Source of the DNA: Cryobacterium tagatosivorans
GTDB taxonomy: Bacteria; Actinomycetota; Actinomycetes; Actinomycetales; Microbacteriaceae
Assembly: GCF_004402215.1 (NCBI RefSeq)
Contig: NZ_SOEZ01000054.1
Location: forward strand, 62,001 to 126,000
DNA length: 64,000 bases
Direction of reading: 5' to 3'
Positions 7,900 through 16,834 of the stretch are shown piece by piece; the stretch's first letter is position 1, and each line of letters opens with the position of its first letter. Below the pieces are notes generated by a model, which worked only from the letters and a program-made list of their open reading frames with translations, did not search any database and had not been told where the DNA came from. The position numbers and the translations under genes were made by a program.

Positions 7900-8226
7900 T
7901 TGGGTAAATTCATTTACGGAACGCCGTCCATCACCGTCGACTTCGACGATCGCGTCCTCGCGCACCTCAAGGTTGTCATCGTCGCCAAGCTCCGCCGGGG
8001 CGAGAGCTTCACCTTCTCCTGGGAGAACTCCGCGGCATCCGGAAGCGGCCACAGCTCCATCTGGCTGCACCCGGCCATTCCCCTGCAGTTCGAGTTCTTC
8101 GGCAGCAAGGAGCCTAGCCTCAACCGCGCCTGGCTGGAGGAGCTCGTGCGGCTCTCGAACACTCCCGCCGGGCTCCGGATCACACCCGAACCGACCGAGC
8201 CAGAGGGCGCTCCGCGCAAGTCCTAG
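7900..8226 (+). CDS. Small conserved actinobacterial protein (DUF7882-like)
   Basis: From the TTG at 7900 the protein has 108 residues beginning GKFIYGTPS. I recognise the pattern DDRVLAHLKVVIVAKLRRGESFTFSW...SIWLHPAIPLQFEF...LNRAWLEEL as a small family common in Microbacteriaceae that databases often label ATP-dependent DNA ligase; there is no ligase motif here. TTG is preferred because GATGAGG lies 6 nt before it and the in-frame ATG at 7888 falls inside that ribosome-binding site. Its stop overlaps that of the convergent EAL gene. Function unknown. Confidence 0.7.
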   Translation: MGKFIYGTPSITVDFDDRVLAHLKVVIVAKLRRGESFTFSWENSAASGSGHSSIWLHPAIPLQFEFFGSKEPSLNRAWLEELVRLSNTPAGLRITPEPTEPEGAPRKS

Positions 8227-9437
8227 GAGACGTCGTCCGCGAATTCGCGCACGCGCTGGCGCCAGGTCGGAATCCACCCGGCGAGATCAGCGGCCGGCAT
8301 CGGTCGGGCAATGAAATAGCCCTGCGCCAGGGCGCATCCCGTGTCGCGCACCAGGTCCCAATCGTCGCGATCCTCCACCCCCTCGGCAACGACCTCCATG
8401 CCGAGAAGCTTGCCCAGGCCCAGGCTGGTCGCGTAGATCGCGCGTAAGGTCTTGTCGCGCGAGGCGCCGTGCACGAAACTACGGTCGATCTTGAGCTCGT
8501 CGAACGGGAAGTCGCGGAGCTGGCTCAACGAGGAGTGCCCGGTTCCGAAATCATCGATCGAGAGCCGGAACCGTTTCATCCTCAGCCGGGTCAGGACCTC
8601 CAGCGGCGCACGCTGGTCGAGCATCAGTCGGCTCTCCGCCACCTCCAGGATTATGTCCTGCGGCACCACCCCCGCGGCCGCCACAGCCCCGGCGACGAAG
8701 TCCGCGAAGGCGACCGACGAGAAACTGTCCATCGAGAGGTTGACCGCGACGCGGAGATTCAGCCCGGCTTGGCGCCAGGCCGTCGCCTGGGCCAGGGCGC
8801 CGGTCAGCACGACCAGAGTCAGCTCATCGATGAGTCCGTCGTCCTCGGCGGTCCCGATGAACTGGTCGGGCAAGACGAGCCCGTCCGCCGGATGCCGCCA
8901 GCGGACGAGGGTTTCAACCCCGACAACGTCGCCGGAGGCGACGTCGACCTTGGGCTGGTAGTAGTTCGTCAGTTCGCCGTTGGCTATGGCGGTGCCCAGT
9001 TCGCCGGCGCCGTAGATCTTCCTCGGCGCGTGAGGAGCCTCGGACGGTCTCCACCGGTCGGTCATCGCGGCCAGCCCGGACAGGGAGACCGGCTTGCTCA
9101 ATTGGCCGAGAACCGTGATCCTGTGCGCCTGGATCAGGTGCTCCGTCGACATCATGACGCGTTCGTCTTCGCCGCTGACCAGGATGACGCTGCCGGAGTA
9201 GCCGTGCTCGACCAGCTTTCGGACGAACTCGATGCCGTCCATTCCCGGCATGTTCAGGTCGAGCAGGATCAGATCCGGCGGCATCGGGGAGCCGATGAGT
9301 CCGAGAGCCTCCACGCCGTTATCGCAGGCCGTCACCTCGGTGAAGCCCAGTTTCGCCAGCATGAGGGCCAGCAGTTTGTGGATGAAGGTTTCATCATCGA
9401 GGATCAGGATGCGAATCGTGCTTCTGGTCATGTTCAC
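8223..9437 (-). CDS. Response regulator with EAL phosphodiesterase domain
   Basis: The 404-residue protein joins an N-terminal receiver domain (phosphoacceptor Asp60 in ILLDLNMPGMDG, conserved Lys in LSKPVS) to a C-terminal EAL domain (about 145-390) predicted to hydrolyse cyclic di-GMP. Catalytic motifs are mostly present: ETL at 175 in place of EAL (Glu kept), EVAES, DDFGTGHSS, KIDRSFV, VAEGVE and QGYFIARP. There is no GGDEF domain. It is the third gene after the histidine kinase (10328-12037) and receiver-HPt protein (9537-10337), so it is the likely output of that phosphorelay: kinase activity would change c-di-GMP level. The second-motif Thr is Ala here, so activity is not certain. Confidence 0.88.
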   Translation of the reverse strand: MNMTRSTIRILILDDETFIHKLLALMLAKLGFTEVTACDNGVEALGLIGSPMPPDLILLDLNMPGMDGIEFVRKLVEHGYSGSVILVSGEDERVMMSTEHLIQAHRITVLGQLSKPVSLSGLAAMTDRWRPSEAPHAPRKIYGAGELGTAIANGELTNYYQPKVDVASGDVVGVETLVRWRHPADGLVLPDQFIGTAEDDGLIDELTLVVLTGALAQATAWRQAGLNLRVAVNLSMDSFSSVAFADFVAGAVAAAGVVPQDIILEVAESRLMLDQRAPLEVLTRLRMKRFRLSIDDFGTGHSSLSQLRDFPFDELKIDRSFVHGASRDKTLRAIYATSLGLGKLLGMEVVAEGVEDRDDWDLVRDTGCALAQGYFIARPMPAADLAGWIPTWRQRVREFADDVS

Positions 9438-9536
9438 GTCGGTGCTCTTGTTCGCTTGGTACGACTTTCTTCCTGCGTGCGTCCTGGTACGGGGGCTGGG
9501 TACGAGGTTGTTGCTACGGACTTCTCGGTGCGGGTT

Positions 9537-10337
9537 TCAGGGGAGTCTGTGGCCTGGCGGCAGGGAATCAAGGAAAGCGTTCACTGCGCCGAGTTCCTGC
9601 TCGAAGAGTGGCAGCAGTGTGGCCAGCTCATGGGTGCTGTGCGACCGACCTGCTGTCTCCATGGCTGCGCAGAGTTCGCCGAGGGCCAGGGCGCCGACGG
9701 CACGAGCGGAGGACTTGAGCTTGTGGGCCTGCTCCCCGGCGCGAGCCGGCTCCCCGTTCTCGCATGCGGCGGCCAATTCCTCGGCGATCGCGATCGCGCT
9801 CGTGCGAAAGTCGCCGAACAACTCGCGGATGACGACCGGATCGTCGCCGACGAGGCCCTCGAGGATCCTCACGTCCACGGCCGGGCCGGGTTCCCCGGCA
9901 CCGAAGTGCGGCATCTCGCCTGCCTCGGGCGGGACGACCGGGGACGGCGTCTCCGGGGCGGCCCCGGCCCGGCCCGGCGCCAGGAGGGAATCGATCACCT
10001 CGTACAGTTCCTTGTACCGCAGCGGCTTGGTGATGTACGCGTCGCACCCGGCCACGCGCGACTTCTCCCGGTCCGCCTGCATCGCCATCGCGGTCAACGC
10101 GATGATGGGGATGGCAGCGGTGGTCGGATCGCCCTTGAGCAGGACGGTCGCCGCAAGCCCGTCCATCCCGGGGAGCTGCACGTCCATCAGGACCAGGTCG
10201 GGCCCATTCGCGCGCGCCAGGGTCAGCCCGGTTTCCGCATCGGCGGCCGTCAGCACAGTGTGCCCGGCGCGCACCAGGAGCAGGGTGGCGAGCTTCATGT
10301 TCGCGAGATTGTCCTCGACGATCAGGATCAAGGCCAT
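9537..10337 (-). CDS. Response regulator with HPt phosphotransfer domain
   Basis: The 266-residue protein has a receiver domain (1-120; Asp52 in LVLMDVQLPGMDG, Lys in YITKPL), a Pro/Ala/Glu linker (120-150), and a C-terminal HPt domain whose phosphorylatable His205 lies in AHKLKSSARAVGA. It can accept phosphate from a kinase on Asp52 and pass it via His205 to another receiver. The gene overlaps the end of the kinase gene by 10 bp and precedes the receiver-EAL gene by 99 bp. Together the three genes separate domains that elsewhere are fused in one hybrid kinase. Confidence 0.88.
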   Translation of the reverse strand: MALILIVEDNLANMKLATLLLVRAGHTVLTAADAETGLTLARANGPDLVLMDVQLPGMDGLAATVLLKGDPTTAAIPIIALTAMAMQADREKSRVAGCDAYITKPLRYKELYEVIDSLLAPGRAGAAPETPSPVVPPEAGEMPHFGAGEPGPAVDVRILEGLVGDDPVVIRELFGDFRTSAIAIAEELAAACENGEPARAGEQAHKLKSSARAVGALALGELCAAMETAGRSHSTHELATLLPLFEQELGAVNAFLDSLPPGHRLP

Positions 10338-12037
10338 GGCGGCCCTTCGGCGGGGCGAGGCGCTGCGACGACCGGCCGATCCTGCGCGTCCAGGGGCAAC
10401 CAGGCCGCGAAGCGAGCGCCTTCGCCCGCCGCGCTGGCCACGGCAACGGTTCCCCCGTGCAGTTCCGCCAGCTGTTTCACCATGGCCAGCCCCAGGCCGG
10501 TGCCCTCGAATTTGCGCGCGAGGCCGCTGTCGATCTGGTTGAAGGCCTGGAAGAGCCTCGTCATGTCCCGTTCGGAGATGCCGCTGTCCTCGACGCTGAT
10601 CTCCAGGAACTCGTCAGATCCATTGTCGGCGAGGGGAAACGCGTGCACTGGCCAGGTCCCGGGGAGAGTGCCGACGACGTCGCGCGGGACGCGTCGCGCA
10701 CGCACGACCACACGACCGCCGGTTGCGCTGAACTTGACGGCATTCGCGAGCAGATTGTAGACGATCTGCCGGGTCTTGCGCAGGTCGAGCCGCGGGGCTC
10801 CGAGGTCGGGCGGCGAGTCGATCTCCAACTGGATTCGGTGTGCGGCGGCCTTCTCCCTGACGATCGAGAGGCTTCCGAGCAGCAGGCTGGTCACGTCGAC
10901 CGGCTCCAGTTCGAGCGCCATCATTCCGGCTTCAACCTTCGACAGGTCGAGGATGTCGTTGATCAGGGAGAGCAGGTGCTGTCCGCTCGTGAAGATATCG
11001 CCGATGTACTCCGACTGGGTGGCGCTCACGTCACCGATCAGGCCGTCCTTTAGCGCCTCGGAGAAGCCGATGATGGCGTCCAGCGGCGTGCGAAGCTCGT
11101 GCGACATGGTCGCCAGGAACTCGGACTTCATCCGGCTGGCATGCTCAAGCTCGATGTTGGTTTCCTGAAGCGCGCGCTCGAAGGTCTTGCGCTCGGTCAC
11201 GTCGCGCGCCGCGGCGACCACGCCCCGCAGCGTGCGCTCGCGGTCATGGAAGGTTGCCGCGTTGTAGGACACCACGGTCTCTTCACCGCTCAGGGCACGC
11301 ACGGTCAGCTCGTAGTTGCTGACCTTGTTCTCGGTGAGCACGCGCTTGGTCGCGGCATCGGCCCGAATCGGGTCGGTGCGGCAGGGCGCGCCGATCAGTT
11401 CATCGCGGGTGCGCCCGGTGAGCGCAATCATCTGCTGGTTGACGTCGGTGATGATGCCCTGCGGGTCTGTCGTCATCAGCGCATCGATATTGGATTCGAT
11501 CAACGAGCGAGTGTAGAACTGCTGGTCGCGTATCCTCTGGTCGAGCAGCGCCTGCGCGGCCTCGACCTGCCTCCGGGCGGTGTTGTCGGTGCCGATGAGC
11601 AGGTAGCCGATGATGGTTTCCGCGGCGTCGCGCAGGGCGGTGACGGAGACGATCGCGGGGAAGCGGCTGCCGTCCTTGCGCACGTAGGTGAGTTCGTAGA
11701 TGTCCTCGATGCCGCGGGAGGCCTTGAAGACGAGGGCCTCGAATCCGGGGGTGATCGGTGTGTCGAGTTCGAGGCTGAGGGCGCCGGCCCTGGCGATCAG
11801 CTCCTGGGGGTCGGAGATGTCGGCCGGAGTGATCTGGTTGACGACGTCGGACGCGGCGTAGGCGAACATTCGTTCGGCGCCGACGTTGAAGATCTGGATG
11901 ACGCCGTGGGCGTCGGTGGCGATGCTGGAGAAGTTGGCACTGTTGAAGATCGCATCCTGCAGGGCGCCCGTCTTGAGCAGCGCGTTCTGGCGTCGCAGCT
12001 CTCGCAGTTCTCGCAGGCCGGAGTCGACTTTCGGCAC
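10328..12037 (-). CDS. PAS-PAS sensor histidine kinase
   Basis: The 569-residue protein has two PAS domains (about 25-155 and 175-285), a HisKA dimerisation domain with His313 in ATMSHELRTPLDAIIGF, and a HATPase_c domain with N box LLANAVKFS, G1 box VEDSGIS and G2 box GTGLGLAMVK. There are no membrane segments, so it senses a cytoplasmic signal; no redox or haem ligand is evident in the PAS domains. It lacks a receiver of its own; that function is in the next gene. TATAAA on the minus strand near 12111-12116 is a possible -10 for the operon. Confidence 0.9.
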   Translation of the reverse strand: MPKVDSGLRELRELRRQNALLKTGALQDAIFNSANFSSIATDAHGVIQIFNVGAERMFAYAASDVVNQITPADISDPQELIARAGALSLELDTPITPGFEALVFKASRGIEDIYELTYVRKDGSRFPAIVSVTALRDAAETIIGYLLIGTDNTARRQVEAAQALLDQRIRDQQFYTRSLIESNIDALMTTDPQGIITDVNQQMIALTGRTRDELIGAPCRTDPIRADAATKRVLTENKVSNYELTVRALSGEETVVSYNAATFHDRERTLRGVVAAARDVTERKTFERALQETNIELEHASRMKSEFLATMSHELRTPLDAIIGFSEALKDGLIGDVSATQSEYIGDIFTSGQHLLSLINDILDLSKVEAGMMALELEPVDVTSLLLGSLSIVREKAAAHRIQLEIDSPPDLGAPRLDLRKTRQIVYNLLANAVKFSATGGRVVVRARRVPRDVVGTLPGTWPVHAFPLADNGSDEFLEISVEDSGISERDMTRLFQAFNQIDSGLARKFEGTGLGLAMVKQLAELHGGTVAVASAAGEGARFAAWLPLDAQDRPVVAAPRPAEGPPWP

Positions 12038-12143
12038 ATTTCCTCCCGCCCACAGTCAGACTTCAGAGCCGGCCCGGAGCGGGCAAGGGGGGAAAGTTGC
12101 CACCGAGTTTTTTATACCACGAATCGTGATGGGAAGCTTGAGC

Positions 12144-13091
12144 ATGGATACCAGCGAAGGCCCCGTTTACCTCGGCCGCGACACGATCGAGAAGGCGCTG
12201 ACGACCGAGGCGGCAATCGGGGCGCTGGAGTCCGTGCTGAACTCCGGGTTCGACCCCGAGCAGGACGCCCCGCGCACCCGGGTGGACACCTCGTCCGGGC
12301 AGCTGCTGCAGATGCCGTCCACCCTGGGCGAGTACGTCGGGAGCAAGCTCCTCACGATCACCCCCGCGAATGCCGGCGCCGGACGCCCGGTGATCCAGGG
12401 TCTTTATTCTCTGTTCGGGGGCGGGGACCAGAGGCCGCTTGCCATCCTCGACGGCATGGCGCTGACGAACCTGCGCACCGCCGCCGTGTCCGGGCTGGGT
12501 GCTCGCCGCCTGGCCGCGCCGGGGCCGAAGCGCCTCGTCGTCTTCGGCACCGGAGCCCAGGCCTGGGAGCACATCCGAGCCTTCACCGGCCTCTTCGACC
12601 TGACGGCCGTCGAGATCGTCGGACGGACGGCCGCGCACGCGGAGCGGCTGGCCGCCCGCGTTCGCGGGCTCGGCCTCGAGGTCCGGGTCGGCGACGCCGG
12701 GGCGGTTGCCCGGGCGGACATCATCCTCTGCTGCACCGCCGCCGCAGAGCCGCTCTTCGACGGGTCGCTCGTGCCGGACTCGGCGGCCGTGGTGGCCATG
12801 GGCTCGCACACGCCGGGGCACCGGGAGCTGGACGATGCGCTCCTTGGCCGCGGGACGGTCTGCGTCGAATCGAGGGCCAGCGCCCTCCGGGAAGCCGGGG
12901 AGGTCATCCACGGCCTCGAGTCCGGGGCCATCCACGGGCCGGACAGCCTGGTCACCCTGGCGGATCTCGTTCTCGGCCGCACGGTCCCGGATGCGCGGCG
13001 CCCGGCCGTGTTCAAGACCACCGGGATGCCGTGGGAAGACCTGGCCGTGGCGACGGCCGTGTTCGAGGCCGCGGCCGCCGACCAGGCCTGA
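12144..13091 (+). CDS. Ornithine cyclodeaminase / mu-crystallin family protein
   Basis: The protein of about 315 residues has the family layout: a substrate-binding half with GSKLLTITPAN and VIQGLYSLF, then ALTNLRTAAVSGLGARRLA and a Rossmann fold with GTGAQAWEHIRAF and VEIVGRT. Family members act as ornithine cyclodeaminase, alanine dehydrogenase or ketimine reductase with NAD(P), and sequence alone does not decide which. The frame is open further upstream into the kinase promoter; ATG 12144 with GGGAAG before it is preferred, and ATG 12129 or GTG 12126 are alternatives. The gene is divergent from the histidine kinase. Confidence 0.82.
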   Translation: MDTSEGPVYLGRDTIEKALTTEAAIGALESVLNSGFDPEQDAPRTRVDTSSGQLLQMPSTLGEYVGSKLLTITPANAGAGRPVIQGLYSLFGGGDQRPLAILDGMALTNLRTAAVSGLGARRLAAPGPKRLVVFGTGAQAWEHIRAFTGLFDLTAVEIVGRTAAHAERLAARVRGLGLEVRVGDAGAVARADIILCCTAAAEPLFDGSLVPDSAAVVAMGSHTPGHRELDDALLGRGTVCVESRASALREAGEVIHGLESGAIHGPDSLVTLADLVLGRTVPDARRPAVFKTTGMPWEDLAVATAVFEAAAADQA

Positions 13092-13368
13092 CCGGAGCGG
13101 GCCCGACGTGACCGGCCCCCTCGGCGCCGCCCGCCTGCGCCGACCGAAAGTGAGGCGGAATCACCGTTTTCTCAGGGTCGGCACGTAGCCTCGTCGAATA
13201 CGCGCCTGGCGTCATGGAGACTTGCCGGTCGCATCGAAGGATCACTTCCCCACCAGTTCGCGCAGTTATCCGGCCCCAGTGCCGGTCGAAACTGCCTGCT
13301 GCTCGGCGCGAGGGTCCTCTGCCACCTGACCTGATCGCGCTCGCGCGCGCCTGTCGCGACCACGAGAG

Positions 13369-14145
13369 ATGACGCCATGCCTACAAATCTGCTGCCGATC
13401 TATGCCCCGACCCTGGGCGCCTATGCGTAGCGGGATCCCGGCCTCCCTGCGCCAGGGCGCATTCGGCGCCGCCGCCATGGTGCTTACCGCGCTCCTGACC
13501 GTGAGCGTGTCGCTGCCGGCCCACGCCGTGAACCCCGACGCGCTCGACGCCCTCTCGACTGCCCCGCCCGCCGCGTCCCCCGTGGGCGTGCAGACCCTGC
13601 CGGTCAGTTCCGCGTCGACGGTCACGATCGTGCGCGACGGGTTCACCGCCAGGGCGGCGCCGCCGAAGCCCAGGCCCGCCTCGGCGGCCGCCGGCACCTT
13701 CGGCACCTCCGGGGCGGCCATCCGCTGGCCCTTCCCCGGCCGGGTCCCGATCGCGGGCGGCTACGGTCCCCGGGTCGCGCCCTGCGCCGGCTGCTCCACC
13801 TTCCACAAGGGGCTCGACATGAACCCCGGCGCGGGCACGCCGATCCACGCCATCGCCGCGGGGACGGTGCGCCTGGCCACCGCCTATGACAACGGCGGAC
13901 TCGGCGTGCACGTCATCATCGACCACCGGGTCGGCGGCCGGCTCGTGAGCAGCCAGTACGGCCACATGCAGGAGGGCAGCCTCACCGTCAGGCAGGGGCA
14001 GTCCGTCGCCGTCGGCCAGGTGCTCGGCAAGGTGGGCAGCACGGGCCAGAGCACCGGCCCGCACCTCCACTTCGAGATCCTCCTCGACGGCGTCACACCC
14101 ACCGACCCGTATTCCTGGCTGGTCCAGCGAGCCGGGCAGCCCTAA
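13369..14145 (+). CDS. Secreted M23-family peptidase (LytM domain)
   Basis: The 258-residue protein has an N-terminal hydrophobic signal segment ending ...SLPAHA (about residues 28-53), a low-complexity linker, and a C-terminal LytM domain (about 120-255). Zinc and catalytic motifs are visible: HKGLDMN supplies His and Asp, GHMQ and HLHFE supply the other histidines. The family cleaves peptidoglycan cross-links or acts as an amidase activator. The start is uncertain: ATG 13369 is used, but ATG 13423 would leave a more typical signal peptide. The 277 bp upstream hold only a weak hairpin. It is convergent with the UvrA-like gene. Confidence 0.87.
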   Translation: MTPCLQICCRSMPRPWAPMRSGIPASLRQGAFGAAAMVLTALLTVSVSLPAHAVNPDALDALSTAPPAASPVGVQTLPVSSASTVTIVRDGFTARAAPPKPRPASAAAGTFGTSGAAIRWPFPGRVPIAGGYGPRVAPCAGCSTFHKGLDMNPGAGTPIHAIAAGTVRLATAYDNGGLGVHVIIDHRVGGRLVSSQYGHMQEGSLTVRQGQSVAVGQVLGKVGSTGQSTGPHLHFEILLDGVTPTDPYSWLVQRAGQP

Positions 14146-14155
14146 CCGGCGCGCC

Positions 14156-16771
14156 TCAGGCGACCGGTTCCCCGGCGGCACCGGCGGCCAGCCGGGCGGC
14201 GAGGTAGGGCGCGGTCCTGCTGGTCGGATGCCCCGCCACGGCCAGGGGAGGTCCGGCGGCGATGATGCGCCCGCCCGCGTCCCCGCCGGCCGGGCCGAGG
14301 TCGATGACCCAGTCCGCGGCGGCCACGACGTCCATCTCGTGTTCCACGACCACGACGGTGTTGCCCGCGTCTACCAGCCGGCCCAGCTGGACCAGCAGCA
14401 GCTCGACATCCGCCGGGTGCAGTCCGGTCGTCGGCTCGTCGAGCAGGTAGAGCGTGTGCCCGCGGGACGCCCGCTGCAGCTCGGTGGCGAGCTTGATGCG
14501 CTGGGCCTCTCCTCCGGAGAGCTCGGTGGCCGGCTGGCCCAGCCGGAGGTAACCGAGCCCGACCTCCTTGAGGGTGGCCAGGCTGCGCGCGGCCGGCGCC
14601 ACCTCCGCCAGGAAGGCGCCCGCGGCGGTGACGGTCAGGCCGAGCACGTCGGCGATGGTCTTGCCCTGGTAGGTCACCTCGAGCGTTTCGGCGTTGTAGC
14701 GCGAGCCCAGGCAGGCGGGGCAGGGCGCGTAGCTTCCGGGGAGGAAGAGGAGCTCGACGGCGACGAAACCCTCGCCCAGGCAGGTTTCGCACCGGCCGCC
14801 GGCGACGTTGAAGGAGAACCGGCCGGCACCGAAGCCGCGGCTGCGGGCGGCGTCGGTGGCGGCGAAGGCCGCCCGAACGGCGTCGAACAGGCCCGTGTAG
14901 GTGGCCAGGTTGGAACGCGGCGTGCGCCCGATGGGCTTCTGGTCGACCCGCACGAGCCGGTCGAAGGCATCGTGGCCGGTGACCTCATCGACCCGTGTTC
15001 GGTCGCCGGAGTCCGAGTCCGCGTCCGCGTCCGAGCCCTCGTCCGAGCCCCCGAGCGAGCCCGGCTCCGGGGCATCCGTGCCAGGGGCGGAACGCAGTCG
15101 GCTGCCGACCGCGTCGGCGAGCACCTGGCTGACCAGCGTGGACTTGCCCGACCCGGAGACGCCGGTGACGGCGGTGAGCACCCCGAGCGGGATGTCGGCG
15201 TCGACGCCCTGGAGGTTGTGCCGGCTGATCCCGCGCAGGCGAAGCCAGCCGCGGGCCTCGCGGAGGGGGCGGGGCGCCGCCGCCGGCGACTGCCCGGGGA
15301 AGAGGAACCGGCGGGTCACCGAGGCGGGCACCTCGGCCAGCCCCGCGGCCGGCCCGCTGTAGAGCACGTCTCCGCCGCCCTCGCCCGCGTGCGGGCCGAC
15401 GTCGACCACCCAGTCGGCCCGCCGCACGACGTCCATGTTGTGCTCGACGACGAAGACGGAGTTGCCCGCGCGCCTCAGCTGTTCGAAAACGACCAGGAGG
15501 GGCTCGGCGTCGGCGGGGTGCAGGCCGGCCGACGGCTCATCCAGCACGTAGATCACGCCGAACAGGCCGGAGCGCAGCTGGGTGGCGATGCGCAGGCGCT
15601 GCATCTCGCCCGGCGACAGCGTGGGGGTGGCCCGGCCGAGGCTGAGGTAGCCCAGCCCCAGCTCGACCAGCACCTCGACCCGCCGCAGCAGGTCGCGGGT
15701 GAGCGTCACGGCGACCTCGGTCAGCTCGCCCGATGCCGCCGAACTGCTGGCGGCGGACGCCTGGGTCAGCTCGGACGTGGGGCGGATGACGTCGGCCAGC
15801 GCGGTGAGGGGCAGGGCGTTCACCTCGGCGATGGTGCGCCCCGCGAAGGTGACCGCGAGGGCCTCGGGCTTCAGCCCGCTGCCCCCGCAGAGCCCGCACG
15901 GCCCGGTGTCGACGAACCGGAGGACGCGCTGCCGCATGGTCTGGCTCTTCGAATCGGCCAGCGTGTGCAGGACGTAGCTCTTGGCGCTCCAGAACCGGCC
16001 CTGGTACGGCTTGGCGACCCGGTCCCGCTGCGGGGTGATCTGCACGACCGGCTGCTCGTCGGTGAAGAGGATCCAGTCCCGCGCGTCCCGGGGCAGGTCG
16101 CGCCAGGCCGTGTCCACGTCGTAGCCGAGGGCGATCAGGATGTCGCGCAGGTTCTTGCCCTGCCAGGCGCCGGGCCAGGCCGCGATGGCTCCGTCGCGCA
16201 CGCTCAGGCTCGGATCGGGCACGAGCGAGGACTCGCTGACGGTGTGCGCGCTGCCGAGGCCGTGGCACCGGGGGCAGGCGCCCATCGCGGTGTTGGGCGA
16301 GAAGGAGTCGGATTCCAGGCGCCCGGCGGCCTCCGGGGGATATGTGCCGGCGCGGGAATACAGCATCCGCAGGGAGTTGGAGAGGGTGGTCAGCGTGCCG
16401 ACGGTGGAGCGCGAACTCGGCGTGCCCCGGCGTTGCTGCAGGGCGACGGCCGGCGGCAGCCCGGTGATCTCGTCGACCTGCGGGGTGTGCCCCTGCTGGA
16501 TGAGCCGGCGGGCATACGGGGCCACGGACTCGAAGAAGCGCCGCTGTGCCTCGGCGAAGATCGTGCCGAACGCGAGGGACGACTTGCCCGATCCGGAGAC
16601 GCCGGTGAAGGCGACGATCGCGTCGCGGGGCACGTCGACGTCGATGTTGCGGAGGTTGTTCTCGCGGGCGCCGCGCACCCGGACGAATCCGCCGCCCTGG
16701 ATCGGTTCGTCCTGGGTCGGTTCGTCCTGGGTCGGGCCGGTGGTCCCGGCCTCGGAGAGTGGGGAAGGCAT
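14156..16771 (-). CDS. UvrA-like excinuclease ATPase (UvrA paralogue)
   Basis: The 871-residue ABC ATPase has two cassettes: Walker A GVSGSGKSSLAF (about 57-68) and GVSGSGKSTLVS, signatures LSPGEMQRLRIA and LSGGEAQRIKLA, and Walker B VLDEPSAGLHP and LLDEPTTGLHP. Zinc-finger cysteines are at CPRCHGLG/CGLCGGSG and CETCLGEG/CPACLG. It is some 80 residues shorter than housekeeping UvrA, and the shortfall is between the first Walker A and first zinc finger, where the UvrB-binding domain normally lies. This marks class II UvrA proteins, linked to DNA-damage or drug tolerance. No uvrB or uvrC is adjacent. A 15-bp tandem repeat encodes TQDEP twice near the N terminus. Confidence 0.87.
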   Translation of the reverse strand: MPSPLSEAGTTGPTQDEPTQDEPIQGGGFVRVRGARENNLRNIDVDVPRDAIVAFTGVSGSGKSSLAFGTIFAEAQRRFFESVAPYARRLIQQGHTPQVDEITGLPPAVALQQRRGTPSSRSTVGTLTTLSNSLRMLYSRAGTYPPEAAGRLESDSFSPNTAMGACPRCHGLGSAHTVSESSLVPDPSLSVRDGAIAAWPGAWQGKNLRDILIALGYDVDTAWRDLPRDARDWILFTDEQPVVQITPQRDRVAKPYQGRFWSAKSYVLHTLADSKSQTMRQRVLRFVDTGPCGLCGGSGLKPEALAVTFAGRTIAEVNALPLTALADVIRPTSELTQASAASSSAASGELTEVAVTLTRDLLRRVEVLVELGLGYLSLGRATPTLSPGEMQRLRIATQLRSGLFGVIYVLDEPSAGLHPADAEPLLVVFEQLRRAGNSVFVVEHNMDVVRRADWVVDVGPHAGEGGGDVLYSGPAAGLAEVPASVTRRFLFPGQSPAAAPRPLREARGWLRLRGISRHNLQGVDADIPLGVLTAVTGVSGSGKSTLVSQVLADAVGSRLRSAPGTDAPEPGSLGGSDEGSDADADSDSGDRTRVDEVTGHDAFDRLVRVDQKPIGRTPRSNLATYTGLFDAVRAAFAATDAARSRGFGAGRFSFNVAGGRCETCLGEGFVAVELLFLPGSYAPCPACLGSRYNAETLEVTYQGKTIADVLGLTVTAAGAFLAEVAPAARSLATLKEVGLGYLRLGQPATELSGGEAQRIKLATELQRASRGHTLYLLDEPTTGLHPADVELLLVQLGRLVDAGNTVVVVEHEMDVVAAADWVIDLGPAGGDAGGRIIAAGPPLAVAGHPTSRTAPYLAARLAAGAAGEPVA

Positions 16772-16834
16772 CCGACCGACTCTAGCCGAGCTCCCTGCAC
16801 GCCCGCCGATCGGCCCGGCCGGAGCGGGACCGGC

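Noticed and set aside
13131-13180. Possible hairpin upstream of the M23 peptidase (GCCGACC ... GGTCGGC)
   Set aside because: Only 7 bp pair and the inner sequence does not; not clearly above chance in GC-rich DNA, so it was not listed with the long hairpins.
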